DNA of 64,000 nucleotides, taken from positions 1-64,000 of the IMG/VR virus record IMGVR_UViG_3300025168_000071. One strand, given 5' to 3'. This document shows, one piece after another, positions 48,501-56,956 of this stretch. The position numbers were made by a program, and so were the translations under genes. The notes under the pieces were generated by a model. The model had not been told where the DNA came from and ran no database searches. It saw nothing but the letters and a program-made list of their open reading frames with translations. Numbering within the stretch: the stretch's first letter is position 1; the number at the start of each line of letters is the position of its first letter. The stretch is from a virus.

Positions 48501-49473
48501 AATAATTAGGGCCGTCGCGGTCTGGTCGGCCTCCTGACCACCTTGCGATCTCAGCGCGGATGAGGCCGACTATCATCTCAAATTGGTCGGCATCGTTCAA
48601 ATATTTGTGTGTCGCATCGAAGCGGCGCTGGTCAGCTAAATATCGCCACAACGCTCGCTGTGCGTCGTGCTTCATGGGTTCTGTAAGCGACTGGCTTTGC
48701 TTTCGAAGAAAATCATTTAAATCGACCGTCTTGACCATATAAGCAATGAGGCCGTTGCCCTTAGATTCTTCCACTGCACATTTAAAATATTCGGATCCTT
48801 CCGAATGGCACGAAGATATGGTGCCGACATCACTCATTCGTAATACGTCCACAGGATGGCGAGAAAGGATAATCCGCCACTCATCACCATCTATGTTGCC
48901 GGAGAAAGCATTTTGGGCCATATTCCAGCCGTCTTCATCTCTAGTATAAAAGGTTTGTTTCTTTCGCCACCATTGTAGAAGCTCGGGGCGCATGCGACCT
49001 TGTTTTACTCCGTGAGCAATTGCGCGCGTCATCGTTGTTCGATTTGTCTTTTGAATGGTCTCGCCCTTGCGGGGGCCGGCCGGGATCTTAAAGTCAAACG
49101 TCTTTGTTAAATCCAAGGAAGCAACCTGCACATCCTCTTCGTATTCCTCCCCGGTACCAAGGCGGCGCTTCTTTTGTTTGACCCATTTCTTCTCAAACGT
49201 GGCGCCACCCACTGCCGGGGCCCAGCCTTCGGTTTTCAAGGCATCAACAATCTCAATTAAATTCTTGGTATCTCCCTCAACAAGCGGAATCGCCACTCTT
49301 AAGTGGCCACCAAACAGGTCGTCAAACTCTGTTTGAATCTGTGTGCCGTGATCCGACATGTAATCAAACGCCACTTCTATATTTTGGCGGTTCATCTCAT
49401 CTAAACGTCTTGGGCCTTTCTTCCGCTTTGTTTGCCGAAGGCTGTCAAACCAAAGTTCAGTTGCAATATTCAT
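45592..49473 (-). CDS. Giant SCHS-motif protein
   Basis: 1293 aa, the longest gene here. Residues ~205-260 carry WRIILSRHPVDVLRMSDV then ISSCHSEG, YFKCAVEESKGNGLIAYMVK; later RVRLRKFLD and EQRLYGSQTERF match the 975-aa paralogue at 12.3-15.2 kb. The long middle is acidic and beta-rich. The last 70 residues (MPVYVALGQNGRARVTGGED then LVWFAKKSGLEELPVF) have the layout of a ParB-type domain. N-terminus ATELWFDSLRQTKRKKG lacks the exact tag. Function unknown; possibly a virion or injected enzyme. Confidence 0.75.
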   Translation of the reverse strand: MNIATELWFDSLRQTKRKKGPRRLDEMNRQNIEVAFDYMSDHGTQIQTEFDDLFGGHLRVAIPLVEGDTKNLIEIVDALKTEGWAPAVGGATFEKKWVKQKKRRLGTGEEYEEDVQVASLDLTKTFDFKIPAGPRKGETIQKTNRTTMTRAIAHGVKQGRMRPELLQWWRKKQTFYTRDEDGWNMAQNAFSGNIDGDEWRIILSRHPVDVLRMSDVGTISSCHSEGSEYFKCAVEESKGNGLIAYMVKTVDLNDFLRKQSQSLTEPMKHDAQRALWRYLADQRRFDATHKYLNDADQFEMIVGLIRAEIARWSGGRPDRDGPNYSSEMTAFITPDMVRDAVHAKLNNQRTWPQEGDLPAPRPLEDYDKQEIFRDPDRSIPGISATARVRLRKFLDTASGDFIAVPEQRLYGSQTERFRQAVREWAWEQQKEIFIDPSEPDHLELPREEYLVRYGGSWSDNPDGDILNLFFSMSGQKIDQYSGSVEHEFNEENDQFEVAADELEEVLNTAINRAPANIHFDAEVSEYGDTEYPYVMGGADVVFGFDVGWKGRQDPSDRDGYHWVDEERDYATIPNTVNSQSSNFSYFTKILDKTFPEHTEHIEWEVVAGELTIRFRMSFEESSPDEYDSFADYIIDDIGDNYDGIYEKIRRALANENFIAENDLDRLLPGLQADGEALRTWEVLGFDENGDLDDDGEIWYRFKPGGSMLIPLDSLPPILGNTLEALRLVFGSSADVLPGAGAKEVYPGVNFMNIMAEKLKPLQDAANGYVEAQMEFDFGDEYARPSYDGVDFGHAQVRLVPNFRSTEKSLPVEIKMKVIIEASSDEADITGAFEFMKFTDSYPNQIQNALTSTYQEFVQHAVEKKQVEERSVLDGTLMSQYADSLEDIYDSLADHGNPAAEQVMLVVMFVKQNWPQFSKFEKLAAIENYLRPLAIGSAAPYGSWHNDNNTPNQWDGMVRSQMRHASVANAGSYSFGAEWKNEPNLMARLQNRFGYSPEESAQAESELGRLSPEQRSKAMDALVAGDVSAFVHTLKGTMNESLEDQISRIDRMLIEREPIDLRIYKVKMGCIVDTVLSGRDEQIENQIRGIPEVTTVKNVVELERKVGIDSIYRVYEIKFELYGQQARDTYRDSVLVPAIQKNVIGVTVRDRGLPELADAPLREWGGLGYAAATPEPYRPEMVTPRVSLESVIEDWAEGGVQIYDTPQNTNQMQYHVMMPVSELWKLCSRYYRGNKTDFDGRYKHFIKDGAQMPVYVALGQNGRARVTGGEDLVWFAKKSGLEELPVFFSYQKQV

Positions 49474-49489
49474 TTAATTGTGCTCCATC

Positions 49490-49500
49490 CTATAAATAGT
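49490..49500 (-). promoter_or_regulatory. ACTATTTATAG motif
   Basis: Minus-strand ACTATTTATAG ends 17 nt before the start of the giant gene. Shared with 12.26, 20.35 and (one change) 56.93 kb. Candidate late control element. Confidence 0.35.
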
Positions 49501-49516
49501 TAGCTTTTAATGATTC

Positions 49517-49873
49517 TCACCGGTTGTAATCATCTTCTATCCTAACCACATCGTCAAGCTCTGGGGTGCTCACTTCGATCAATTCAACGTTGACCTCATT
49601 AGCTCCGAATCGGTGGACTTGCCCCGGTGTGACATGAAATGTATCACCAGAATAAAACTTTGTAATTTTATCGTTCTCATCATAATTGTATAGAATACCC
49701 TTGAGGACAAACACTGTTTCCTCTTTAACTTCATGGTATTGCTTAGAAAGTCGGTGGCCGGCTTTAATAAACAATAGCTTGCCTACATACTTGTCCGTTT
49801 GCGCCCAGTGAAGCTCATAGCCCCACGGCTTCTCCACCTTGGCAGATTTAATATCATCCCAGTTTTTACTCAT
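49517..49873 (-). CDS. Cupin, mannose-6-phosphate isomerase type II-like
   Basis: 118 aa single cupin. KPWGYELHW, the metal-binding HRLSKQYHEVKEE, PGQVHRFGA and ELIEVSTPELDDVVRIEDD are hallmarks of the isomerase/GDP-mannose family's C-terminal domain. It may alter sugar metabolism for host or phage glycans. Only the cupin half is present, as in small stand-alone isomerases. Confidence 0.75.
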   Translation of the reverse strand: MSKNWDDIKSAKVEKPWGYELHWAQTDKYVGKLLFIKAGHRLSKQYHEVKEETVFVLKGILYNYDENDKITKFYSGDTFHVTPGQVHRFGANEVNVELIEVSTPELDDVVRIEDDYNR

Positions 49874-49874
49874 C

Positions 49875-50225
49875 TCATCTCCATAATAATTGTATTAATG
49901 CTATAATAAATGCTAACGTTACGCACACCATAGTCTTGGCTGTAAACATACTTTCATTTAAAAAATACCATGTCAAGAAGGGAAAGGTAAGATATGAGAG
50001 TGCAAATATCAAAAATCGTGGACCCCATACCTCGCCCATCTCGTTGTACGCCATCTGTATACCTAGCCAAAAACAAAGGCCGGCGGGTAAAGAGAACACC
50101 AACAGTGCAGCGAAGGGCTTATCCTTCCACCAATCCCATACAAACTGAGAGTTTAAGTGAAACCAACCCAAGCCTTGCCCCAACGTAAAGAGGAGGCAGG
50201 CGTAAAATAGCTTAGAAGTTAGCAA
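49875..50225 (-). CDS. Four-TM inner membrane protein
   Basis: 116 aa with four hydrophobic segments (ACLLFTLGQGLGWF; FAALLVFSLPAGLCFWLGI; FLIFALSYLTFPFLTWYFL; VCVTLAFIIALIQLLW). The second half resembles the EamA/small multidrug-type fold. Function unknown. Overlaps the next gene by 14 nt. Confidence 0.65.
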   Translation of the reverse strand: MLTSKLFYACLLFTLGQGLGWFHLNSQFVWDWWKDKPFAALLVFSLPAGLCFWLGIQMAYNEMGEVWGPRFLIFALSYLTFPFLTWYFLNESMFTAKTMVCVTLAFIIALIQLLWR

Positions 50226-50970
50226 TCGTCATCTCCTCGCACCTTCCCCGGTCATCCGTTGGGCGCCCGTATGCATCCACCATCTGAATATTGTGTTCCT
50301 TGTACAAGTCAAACAAGGCCGGATGGTTTTTATACATTAGCACAACCTTCTGATCGCTTTGACCTACGAACTCGGCTAAGTCTCGGTGGTGGACCGGCGT
50401 GACGTCTGCTGCACGACTTTTGCCGTACTCAAAAAGATTAAAGCTATAATTTCCGACAGGTAGCAGCGTATACTCTGTGTCAGACGCATCTTTAATGTTT
50501 TGGATCAGGTCGTCATCTTTGTCGTAAACTGGATACAGGTTCTCCACGTCGAACCTCTTCAATAGGGCGAACGCTGCGGGGTTGAAGTTATCGCGAGATA
50601 GCTCACCGCAGGATACTAGCCCAGTGGATGAAGAACGATTCATTATAAAAAACAATGCGGCTCTCAGCTTCGCATCCTTATAGTTAGTCCAGTCTTCCTG
50701 CAAAAAGTAAAATTGTGCATCGTCAATCGTCGGGTGTACATGTGCGGCGGCGCGCGCGAGTGCATGCCGGTCAGCGAGCAAGTGCATCCAAAATTCATAA
50801 ATAGCATAACGATTGGTGTGAGCCATCATTTGTCGGCCGGTAGCCGCTAGCGATGCCTCAACTTCGCCACTATAAAACAAAAAGGAATTAACCTTGCTGT
50901 TAGTCGGGATGAGCTTTTTAACTGTTGTTACACTTCTAAACGATACGTTACTCTTGAGGGGGGTTTTCAC
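50212..50970 (-). CDS. D12-class DNA methylase-like protein, catalytic motif not seen
   Basis: 252 aa. RAALFFIMNRSSSTG resembles the target-recognition helix of D12 (Dam-type) adenine methylases, and VTPVHHRDLAEFVG then KVVLMYKNHPALFDLYKEHN follows. I do not find a DPPY motif, so it may be inactive or divergent. Confidence 0.5.
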   Translation of the reverse strand: MKTPLKSNVSFRSVTTVKKLIPTNSKVNSFLFYSGEVEASLAATGRQMMAHTNRYAIYEFWMHLLADRHALARAAAHVHPTIDDAQFYFLQEDWTNYKDAKLRAALFFIMNRSSSTGLVSCGELSRDNFNPAAFALLKRFDVENLYPVYDKDDDLIQNIKDASDTEYTLLPVGNYSFNLFEYGKSRAADVTPVHHRDLAEFVGQSDQKVVLMYKNHPALFDLYKEHNIQMVDAYGRPTDDRGRCEEMTIANF

Positions 50971-51271
50971 TGACCATCACCCCTTCATCGGTGTCGGTCG
51001 GCTCTGCTTCTTGGGACAGAGCGGTCCGATAGTTAATATACGCCCCGATGATATTGTTGATATCACGCAAACAATAATCAAGTTTAGCCAATCTCTGTCG
51101 AATATCATCGACGTTCTCCAGCGTGCGCAAAGAAAGCACTTCAGGCTCATTATTCGGCTGTGGTATGCTCACCACGTCTAGCTGAGTGTGGGCCTCTGTG
51201 AGGAGTCGTGACACTTCCATGCTTAGATCCTCCAGCTCGATTGTGTATTGTAAGTTTACTCTTTCTCCCAT
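50948..51271 (-). CDS. Helical hypothetical protein
   Basis: 107 aa: LEDLSMEVSRLLTEAHTQLD and LENVDDIRQRLAKLDYCLRD helices with an acidic tail. Probably a coiled coil. Unknown. Confidence 0.55.
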   Translation of the reverse strand: MGERVNLQYTIELEDLSMEVSRLLTEAHTQLDVVSIPQPNNEPEVLSLRTLENVDDIRQRLAKLDYCLRDINNIIGAYINYRTALSQEAEPTDTDEGVMVSENPPQE

Positions 51272-51276
51272 TATCT

Positions 51277-51570
51277 TTATCCTTTTAATAGTTGTTTAGA
51301 ATTTTGTTGAAGTTTTGTTTCAACGGTGTCGGGGGCACCTATGACCACTATCTCGGTGCCAGTGTGTCCCCGGTTGATTATCAGTTTTGAAAACCGGTGT
51401 GTCGTATCGAGGTCTTCATTTAATAGGCCTCGTTCATTAAGCTCTTGAATTCGCTTCTCTTCTCGTATCATGATCACATGCTCTGGGTTAACGAAAACTT
51501 CTCGTAAGATGTAGTTGTTCGGCCTCGTAACGGCGCCGGTGGCGCATACTTCTGTAAGTCTAACTAACAC
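51277..51570 (-). CDS. Small protein, RPNNYILREVFVNP type
   Basis: 97 aa: beta-rich RPNNYILREVFVNPEHVIMI, then LIINRGHTGTEIVVIGAP. The first motif is common in phage hypothetical proteins. Function unknown. Confidence 0.6.
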   Translation of the reverse strand: MLVRLTEVCATGAVTRPNNYILREVFVNPEHVIMIREEKRIQELNERGLLNEDLDTTHRFSKLIINRGHTGTEIVVIGAPDTVETKLQQNSKQLLKG

Positions 51571-51817
51571 TGGCCACCTCCGTCACTCCCATTGGGTATA
51601 CGTCTTTCTCGTGTACTGCCCATGCTTGCCCTCTCGTATAGATTTGTATAAGGCGGTCATTCGTTTTCGGGTTTAACTCAGCGGTGCCTCCCATACACAC
51701 TCCTGTGATTGGCTTGTCCGTCTTCATATAGGGCGCGGTACTCTGGCTTGTGTCCGACCACAGCATAACTGCTTGTGGAATGTATACCAGATCTCCCTCA
51801 TTAAATTTGCGTACCAT
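51560..51817 (-). CDS. GDLV-family small protein (GDLVYIPQ type)
   Basis: 85 aa: VRKFNEGDLVYIPQAVMLWS, ITGVCMGGTAEL, RLIQIYTRGQAWAV, VTEVASVS. Encoded 4 nt after groEL. Outlying member of the family. Confidence 0.65.
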   Translation of the reverse strand: MVRKFNEGDLVYIPQAVMLWSDTSQSTAPYMKTDKPITGVCMGGTAELNPKTNDRLIQIYTRGQAWAVHEKDVYPMGVTEVASVS

Positions 51818-51821
51818 TTGG

Positions 51822-53393
51822 TTACTCCGTTTGTATAATACCGTAATTAGTGGTAATCAGCGTACCAGCACAACTTACCGCATTTTGGAGTGCTGTACGA
51901 GTTACCTTAACTGGATCTAGGATTCCTGCATCGTGCAAGTTTACCATCTTGCCACCGCGGAAATCCCAGCCACTGTTATCATCTGCGGCTAAAACATCTC
52001 TCACAACAAGGTCGGGAGAGATGCCGGCGTTCAAAGCCATCTGTCGTATAGGCTCCTTGCATGCCTCTTGGATAATCCCTCCGGCCATGGCTTGATCACT
52101 ACTATTAACTGACATCACCATGGAAGATGAGGCACGAAGCAACGCTGTGCCACCGCCGCCGACAATACCTTCTTCTTGGGCTGAGCGGACTGCTTCTAAT
52201 GCGTCTTCAACCCTGTGTTTCTTTTCAATCATCTCGATCTCAGTAGCACCGCCGACACGGATAATTGCTACACCAGATGAAAGGCGCACAATGCGATCTT
52301 GAATCTGCTCGCATATCTGTAGTGAGTCTGTTTGTCCAATGAGTGCCTTTAGCTGGATGATTTGTTCTTCGATCTTTTCGAAGTCACCGTTACCTCCAAC
52401 TATCGTGGTTACATACTTGTTACTTTCAACGAACTTAGCTGAGCCCAAGTGGCCCATTTTTACTTCTGGCAGCTTTATGCCACCCTCGCGAGATACAAAC
52501 GTGGCACCAACAGAGAGTGCGAGATCCTGCATGGTGTTGCGGCGATCTTCTCCGTACCTCGGCGCCTTGATAGCGGCGATCTTCATGGTGCCGCGCACTG
52601 CATTCATAATCAAAGCAGCTAATGCCTGACCTTCAATGTCTTCAGACACGATAACCAGTGGGCGGCCTTCTCTTGCCACCATCTCAAGAATGGGTAGGAT
52701 CTGATCAACAGCGTTAATCTTATAGTCGGTGACCAAAAACAGCGGCTCATCATGATACATCGTGGCGCGGCGCTCATCGGTAACAAATGCGCCGGCACAG
52801 TACCCCGCGTCTAAGCGAAAGCCTTCGGTGATGTCCAGCGAAGTTTCTAATGATCGTGACTCCTCAATCGTGATAGAGCCATCCTGCCCCACCTTGTCCA
52901 CCGCAGAAGCAATAAGCTGCCCTATCTTCTCGTCATTGTTGGCAGAAATAGTTGCGATATGGCGAATGTCTTCAATACTTTTAACCGGCCGGCTGGCGGC
53001 CTTAAGGCACGTTACTACCTCGTTTGCTGCCACAGCCATGCCGCGCTGTAACTCGATAGGTGAGATGCCAGCCAGTATATAGCGTTGAGCTTCTCGTAGA
53101 ATGGCGCGCGCTAAGACTGTGGCTGTGGTCGTGCCATCTCCAGCGTCACTATTCGTTTGTACTGCCGCTTGCTTGATTACTTGCGCGCCGGCGTTTTCAA
53201 AGGGGTCATCAAGCGCCACAAAATGTGCTACTGTCACACCGTCCTTCGTAATAAATGGGGGCTTCCCCTTCTCTTGTAGTAAAACGTTTCTTCCCTTGGG
53301 TCCCAGCGTTGATGCAACGTTATCCGCTAGGATGTTGGCTCCTTCGATAATCTTTCGTTGAAGGGCCTCTTTACTCTCATAGTTTCTACTCAT
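51822..53393 (-). CDS. groEL: Phage GroEL chaperonin
   Basis: 523 aa covering the whole chaperonin: equatorial ASTLGPKGRNVLLQ and GDGTTTATV, apical region around EDIEGQALAALIMNA, and the closing GILDPVKVTRTALQNAVS. The Gly-Gly-Met tail is absent. Ends TNYGIIQTE. It folds proteins in the cytoplasm, presumably phage proteins such as the capsid, as described for other phage chaperonins. No GroES is in the window. A near-consensus promoter lies directly upstream. Confidence 0.95.
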   Translation of the reverse strand: MSRNYESKEALQRKIIEGANILADNVASTLGPKGRNVLLQEKGKPPFITKDGVTVAHFVALDDPFENAGAQVIKQAAVQTNSDAGDGTTTATVLARAILREAQRYILAGISPIELQRGMAVAANEVVTCLKAASRPVKSIEDIRHIATISANNDEKIGQLIASAVDKVGQDGSITIEESRSLETSLDITEGFRLDAGYCAGAFVTDERRATMYHDEPLFLVTDYKINAVDQILPILEMVAREGRPLVIVSEDIEGQALAALIMNAVRGTMKIAAIKAPRYGEDRRNTMQDLALSVGATFVSREGGIKLPEVKMGHLGSAKFVESNKYVTTIVGGNGDFEKIEEQIIQLKALIGQTDSLQICEQIQDRIVRLSSGVAIIRVGGATEIEMIEKKHRVEDALEAVRSAQEEGIVGGGGTALLRASSSMVMSVNSSDQAMAGGIIQEACKEPIRQMALNAGISPDLVVRDVLAADDNSGWDFRGGKMVNLHDAGILDPVKVTRTALQNAVSCAGTLITTNYGIIQTE

Positions 53394-53422
53394 TAATACC
53401 TCTTAGTTTGAGTTATGTATCT

Positions 53423-53451
53423 ATTATACCCGCTCGTCATAATAATGTCAA
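53423..53451 (-). promoter_or_regulatory. Strong sigma-70 promoter for groEL
   Basis: TTGACA, 17 bp, TATAAT on the minus strand, both hexamers perfect. No upstream box pair. Confidence 0.85.
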
Positions 53452-53456
53452 GGGAT

Positions 53457-55151
53457 TTATTCATCAACATCTGCAATTTTTCTTGTATCAGTTCCAACCT
53501 TATCCGCTGCAGTCGCGGCGACCTTTGCTTCGTCTGGCTCGCTGAGGCCATTAGCGAAAAATGCATTAAGGCTGTCAGACATCGCTGATACCTGATCAAA
53601 GATTCCAAATACTTCGTCCATAAGTTCGCCGCGCGCTGATTCTAGCACCCTCATAACTGCTGCGGCGCCAATCTCTAATCTAGCGAATGGTGCACCTCCG
53701 CCGAGCTTAATTGTCACACCTCTTGACAATACCCAGTGAGAGTGAGTTAGATATCCTTTAGTATTCTTGATTGCCATGGCTTTAAGTTCGGGTGTTAAAG
53801 AGTTGTACCACTCTACCACCGGTGCACCCGTGACCCATTCGCCTGACTTGTCGAGGAATTGAGCGCGGGCGTCACGGGTTCTTATAACTTCTTTCTTAAA
53901 TTGCATGAAAAGAGGTTTAACAATCTGATCTCTAATGCCTCTAGCCATAACTTTGTCCTCTTTCGAAGGGTTGCTATTGAGAGCTAATGCAATCTGCTCT
54001 CCTAAAGCACCATCTGCAAGAAGCGTGTTAGCGTTTTGGGTCGCCTCTATGCTGTCTGTATACACTTTAACCAGTGTGTTGAGAATTGCTTTCTCTTGTT
54101 CTTGGTCGACCCCTGCTTTTCTGAGAGACGGCAGGTCTGTTTTAGAGAGGTAGTCGGCCCACAGGCTGGATATCTCTGCGGAGTCGCTGGTGTCGCTGCG
54201 GGCTGGAATGCTCGCTGCCCAATTAAGCGCGTCGGTTTGTTCGCCGGTATTCATATATTCAGTTAAAGCTGCCATGAAAGTCGTGTTCGACAATATGGCT
54301 TTTCGGCCGGCGTCTGTTGCCGACAACAATTCAAATAGATTTTTGCGTGTAATATCGAACTGATAGAAGTCAATTCTACCTTCTTGCTCCACACCGGCGC
54401 CCTCTAAAATTTTAGTGCATGCAATATATCTCATTGCACCGCCTTCAAATTCGCGGTTCGCGTTTACCCATGCTGCCCATTCGGTATTAGGCTCAAGCAT
54501 GTCGTTGCACAGATCAAAGAAGCTGCCTCCGACTTCCAGTCCCTTGTCGCTATACAATTTGAGGCTGATAGGCACCCTCTCTCCCTCTATGTTGGCAGTG
54601 ATATCAGCGATAGTCTTGGCTCCACCGGCTGGGATCTGTCTTCCTTGCATCAGTGCGGCAAGGAATGCTTCAAAGTTGAAGCCCGCAGCAGATGCGTTAA
54701 AATTGGTAATCGCCATTGTCAGAGTTTTATAAAAGACCAAATAGGCCATGGCCTGTTGGATGAACTCTTTGGGATTGTCTTTCGGAATTGAATTAATGCC
54801 ATCGGCCATAATACGAGAGACTGCATTAAGCTTGTCCTCAAAACCTGAGCCGGGGATCTTGCTTAGATATTGTTCAAGGCCGCGACGTTGTGATGGCGGT
54901 GCGTTTGGATCATCCGATAGGGCATCGTCATCCGCATTCGCCCATCCGAGTTCTGAGATTGGGATCATTGGGATCTCGGAGATGTGATAAGTTCGAATCT
55001 TGGGCCTTTGGCCGGCCTCTTGTATGGGTTCGGATAATACTCGCGAGAACTCTTCCATCGCTTCTTCGATCATCCCAATCAGTGAGTGGGGGGACATGAT
55101 ACTCTTCTTCTTCTTGTATTCCTCGCGAAGAATCTTGTTTAAATCAGACAT
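53457..55151 (-). CDS. Large hypothetical protein, possibly structural
   Basis: 564 aa, mostly helical. Starts SDLNKILREEYKKKKSIMSP; FSRVLSEPIQEAG near residue 40 could be a prohead-type cleavage site. FMQGRQIPAGG-like segment, DLCNDMLEPNTEWAAWVNAN and a C-terminal basic/acidic tail follow. Located between GroEL and a ClpP-like protease. Unknown function. Confidence 0.65.
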   Translation of the reverse strand: MSDLNKILREEYKKKKSIMSPHSLIGMIEEAMEEFSRVLSEPIQEAGQRPKIRTYHISEIPMIPISELGWANADDDALSDDPNAPPSQRRGLEQYLSKIPGSGFEDKLNAVSRIMADGINSIPKDNPKEFIQQAMAYLVFYKTLTMAITNFNASAAGFNFEAFLAALMQGRQIPAGGAKTIADITANIEGERVPISLKLYSDKGLEVGGSFFDLCNDMLEPNTEWAAWVNANREFEGGAMRYIACTKILEGAGVEQEGRIDFYQFDITRKNLFELLSATDAGRKAILSNTTFMAALTEYMNTGEQTDALNWAASIPARSDTSDSAEISSLWADYLSKTDLPSLRKAGVDQEQEKAILNTLVKVYTDSIEATQNANTLLADGALGEQIALALNSNPSKEDKVMARGIRDQIVKPLFMQFKKEVIRTRDARAQFLDKSGEWVTGAPVVEWYNSLTPELKAMAIKNTKGYLTHSHWVLSRGVTIKLGGGAPFARLEIGAAAVMRVLESARGELMDEVFGIFDQVSAMSDSLNAFFANGLSEPDEAKVAATAADKVGTDTRKIADVDE

Positions 55152-55160
55152 TTGCTTTCC

Positions 55161-55796
55161 TCATATAATTTCGTCAGCGATTCCATACTCAACCGCTTGT
55201 TCTGCTGATAAATAGATGTTAACTTTTTGTTCTAGCATTTTTTTGAGTTGCTTTTTGGTCATTTTTGTTTCTTCCACCAAACGATCTATATACATTTCTT
55301 GCAGGTCTTGGATTGCCTCCATTTCGTTGATGAGGTTATGAAGCGAACCTTGATTGCCGGCCACTACAGAGTGTAGCATTACTCGGCAGTTGCGACCAAT
55401 CTTTCGCTTGCCTTGTGTACCCCCTGCTAAAATAAGCACGCCGGCAGACATGACCTTACCCATTCCAATAGTGCTGATGTCAGTTGTCTGTTGGATGGCC
55501 TTCATCATGTCATACAGCGCAAACATATCATCGGCATTGCCGCCGTACGTCGAGAGATAGAATTCAATATCTCTTTTATTCTTGGGATCTTTAATGGCCT
55601 TGTTAAGCTCGTTCATATACAACATCGCGTGAACAATCTCTGCCACCTTCTCATCTATCACCTCGCTAAACAGTCCCACAATTCGCATGTCAGGCTCGCT
55701 ATCGGCTGCAGCGGACGCCAAATCAGCTAAGCTGATACCCTCAGCGCCACCACCTTCTGCTATTTCTTCCAATAGTTTTTTTATTTTTCTAATCAT
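55161..55796 (-). CDS. ClpP-like protease with Asp-to-Asn change
   Basis: 211 aa. STYGGNADDMFALYDMM and GKVMSAGVLILAGG (S117) then RVMLHSV (H142) are ClpP signatures. The position of the third catalytic residue reads N193 (VNIYLSAEQA) where active ClpP has Asp. It also has an N-terminal extension (~40 aa). It might be a prohead-maturation protease or an inactive subunit. Starts 2 nt after an upstream gene. Confidence 0.8.
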   Translation of the reverse strand: MIRKIKKLLEEIAEGGGAEGISLADLASAAADSEPDMRIVGLFSEVIDEKVAEIVHAMLYMNELNKAIKDPKNKRDIEFYLSTYGGNADDMFALYDMMKAIQQTTDISTIGMGKVMSAGVLILAGGTQGKRKIGRNCRVMLHSVVAGNQGSLHNLINEMEAIQDLQEMYIDRLVEETKMTKKQLKKMLEQKVNIYLSAEQAVEYGIADEII

Positions 55797-55797
55797 T

Positions 55798-56202
55798 TTA
55801 GTCCCTCCGTAAAAATTTAAATAACTCTTCTTTATTAGAATCGATATGTGTCATTGCACTTCTCCAATCGGAGAACTGCGTCACAGGTGAAAAGAAATCC
55901 CCTGTTAATTCAATTATGCCTTGCACCGAATTGTATTTATAAAGGCGAACTTCCTCATCGTGATGAAGCTTAAAGGCTTTTACATTGTGTTCAGATGCGT
56001 CGTTTTCTTTCATCAGATTAATCCGGTACTGGCGGGACCATTCTAAGTTCTCAAGGCCCCGGGCTATAATAAATAGTCCGATAGTTTGTGCAAATTGTAC
56101 TATTTTAGCACTGGTCCTGACAGAACCCAAAAAATAGAAGGTGCGGCAGGTAACATAGCCGAAAATAAATACTAAAATATGTAGGAGCCATTGCTCGTTC
56201 AT
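55798..56202 (-). CDS. Membrane protein with cytoplasmic domain
   Basis: 134 aa: hydrophobic N-terminus LLHILVFIFGYVTCRTFYFL, then a charged domain ending WRSAMTHIDSNKEELFKFLR. Family seen in phages but not characterised, as far as I know. Confidence 0.6.
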   Translation of the reverse strand: MNEQWLLHILVFIFGYVTCRTFYFLGSVRTSAKIVQFAQTIGLFIIARGLENLEWSRQYRINLMKENDASEHNVKAFKLHHDEEVRLYKYNSVQGIIELTGDFFSPVTQFSDWRSAMTHIDSNKEELFKFLRRD

Positions 56203-56220
56203 TATTTTACCTTTAAATAA

Positions 56221-56248
56221 ATAACCACCGGGGGATCCCAGTGGTTAT
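56221..56248 (-). terminator. Hairpin with T-rich tail, overlapping a promoter
   Basis: Stem ATAACCAC/GTGGTTAT with a 12-nt loop containing GGGATCCC. On the minus strand it is followed by TTATTTATTT. It ends transcription from the core-protein gene or forms the 5' end of the next message, since a -10 box adjoins it. Confidence 0.5.
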
Positions 56249-56277
56249 ATTATAACTGATCGCAAGACTTATGTCAA
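56249..56277 (-). promoter_or_regulatory. Sigma-70 promoter
   Basis: TTGACA, 17 bp, TATAAT on the minus strand. The start site would fall inside the hairpin. It serves the membrane protein and ClpP-like genes. Confidence 0.75.
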
Positions 56278-56280
56278 CAA

Positions 56281-56898
56281 TTATTTGCTTCGTTGTGTTA
56301 GTCTTTTAAAGATTCGCTCAGTAAGCTCATCAGTCATAGCAGTCTTACGGTTCTCTTTTACAAGACGCTTTGCCACACGGGCAGCTACCTTGTTCACGAG
56401 TTGCTCCTGCATGGCCAGCTCATCTTCCATTGCGCCGGGATCGACGTCTGGTACAGGCTCTGCCTCTGGGCCATCTAGTGAAATATCACCTCCCTCTAGG
56501 CCCTCGGGATCGGCGTCATCTAATGCGCCTTCATCATTGAGATCAACTGTACTGTCGACCTCTTCGCCTGTAACCTCTTCCATAGCCGTTTCAAAAGCAG
56601 CCATGAAATCATCAACGGAAATCATCATACCTTCTCCGGTACCCATGTCATCCATGGCGTCGTCAGTGGATAGCTCGTCATCTGCGGCCCCAAGGTCTCC
56701 CTCAAGGTCATCGATCTCAGCGCCTTCCTCATCAGCCATGGCGTCCATACCACCAAGCTCATCTTCTGTAGCCTCAAGCTCGTCGTCGCGTGCTCCGGGG
56801 TACATGCCCTCCATTTTTTCATTGCCAAGGGGTCCCATATTGGCCAGTTTCATAAAGCGGCGAATCTCCGCTTCGTTTAAAAGTGTCTTACGAGCCAT
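56281..56898 (-). CDS. Acidic prohead-core-like protein
   Basis: 205 aa. Begins ARKTLLNEAEIRRFMKLANM, with LLNE as a possible protease cleavage site, then ~120 extremely Asp/Glu/Gly/Met-rich residues and a C-terminal basic helix (VAARVAKRLVKENRKT). The composition resembles phage head-core/scaffold proteins. Preceded by a CTGTAAATAGT motif at 56926. Confidence 0.7.
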   Translation of the reverse strand: MARKTLLNEAEIRRFMKLANMGPLGNEKMEGMYPGARDDELEATEDELGGMDAMADEEGAEIDDLEGDLGAADDELSTDDAMDDMGTGEGMMISVDDFMAAFETAMEEVTGEEVDSTVDLNDEGALDDADPEGLEGGDISLDGPEAEPVPDVDPGAMEDELAMQEQLVNKVAARVAKRLVKENRKTAMTDELTERIFKRLTQRSK

Positions 56899-56925
56899 TA
56901 TATTTCTCCTTTAATAAAAACTCAT

Positions 56926-56936
56926 CTGTAAATAGT
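56926..56936 (-). promoter_or_regulatory. ACTATTTACAG motif
   Basis: Variant of ACTATTTATAG, 28 nt before the acidic core-like gene. Supports association of the motif with late genes. Confidence 0.3.
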
Positions 56937-56956
56937 GTTGCATTTAGGTAAATACC

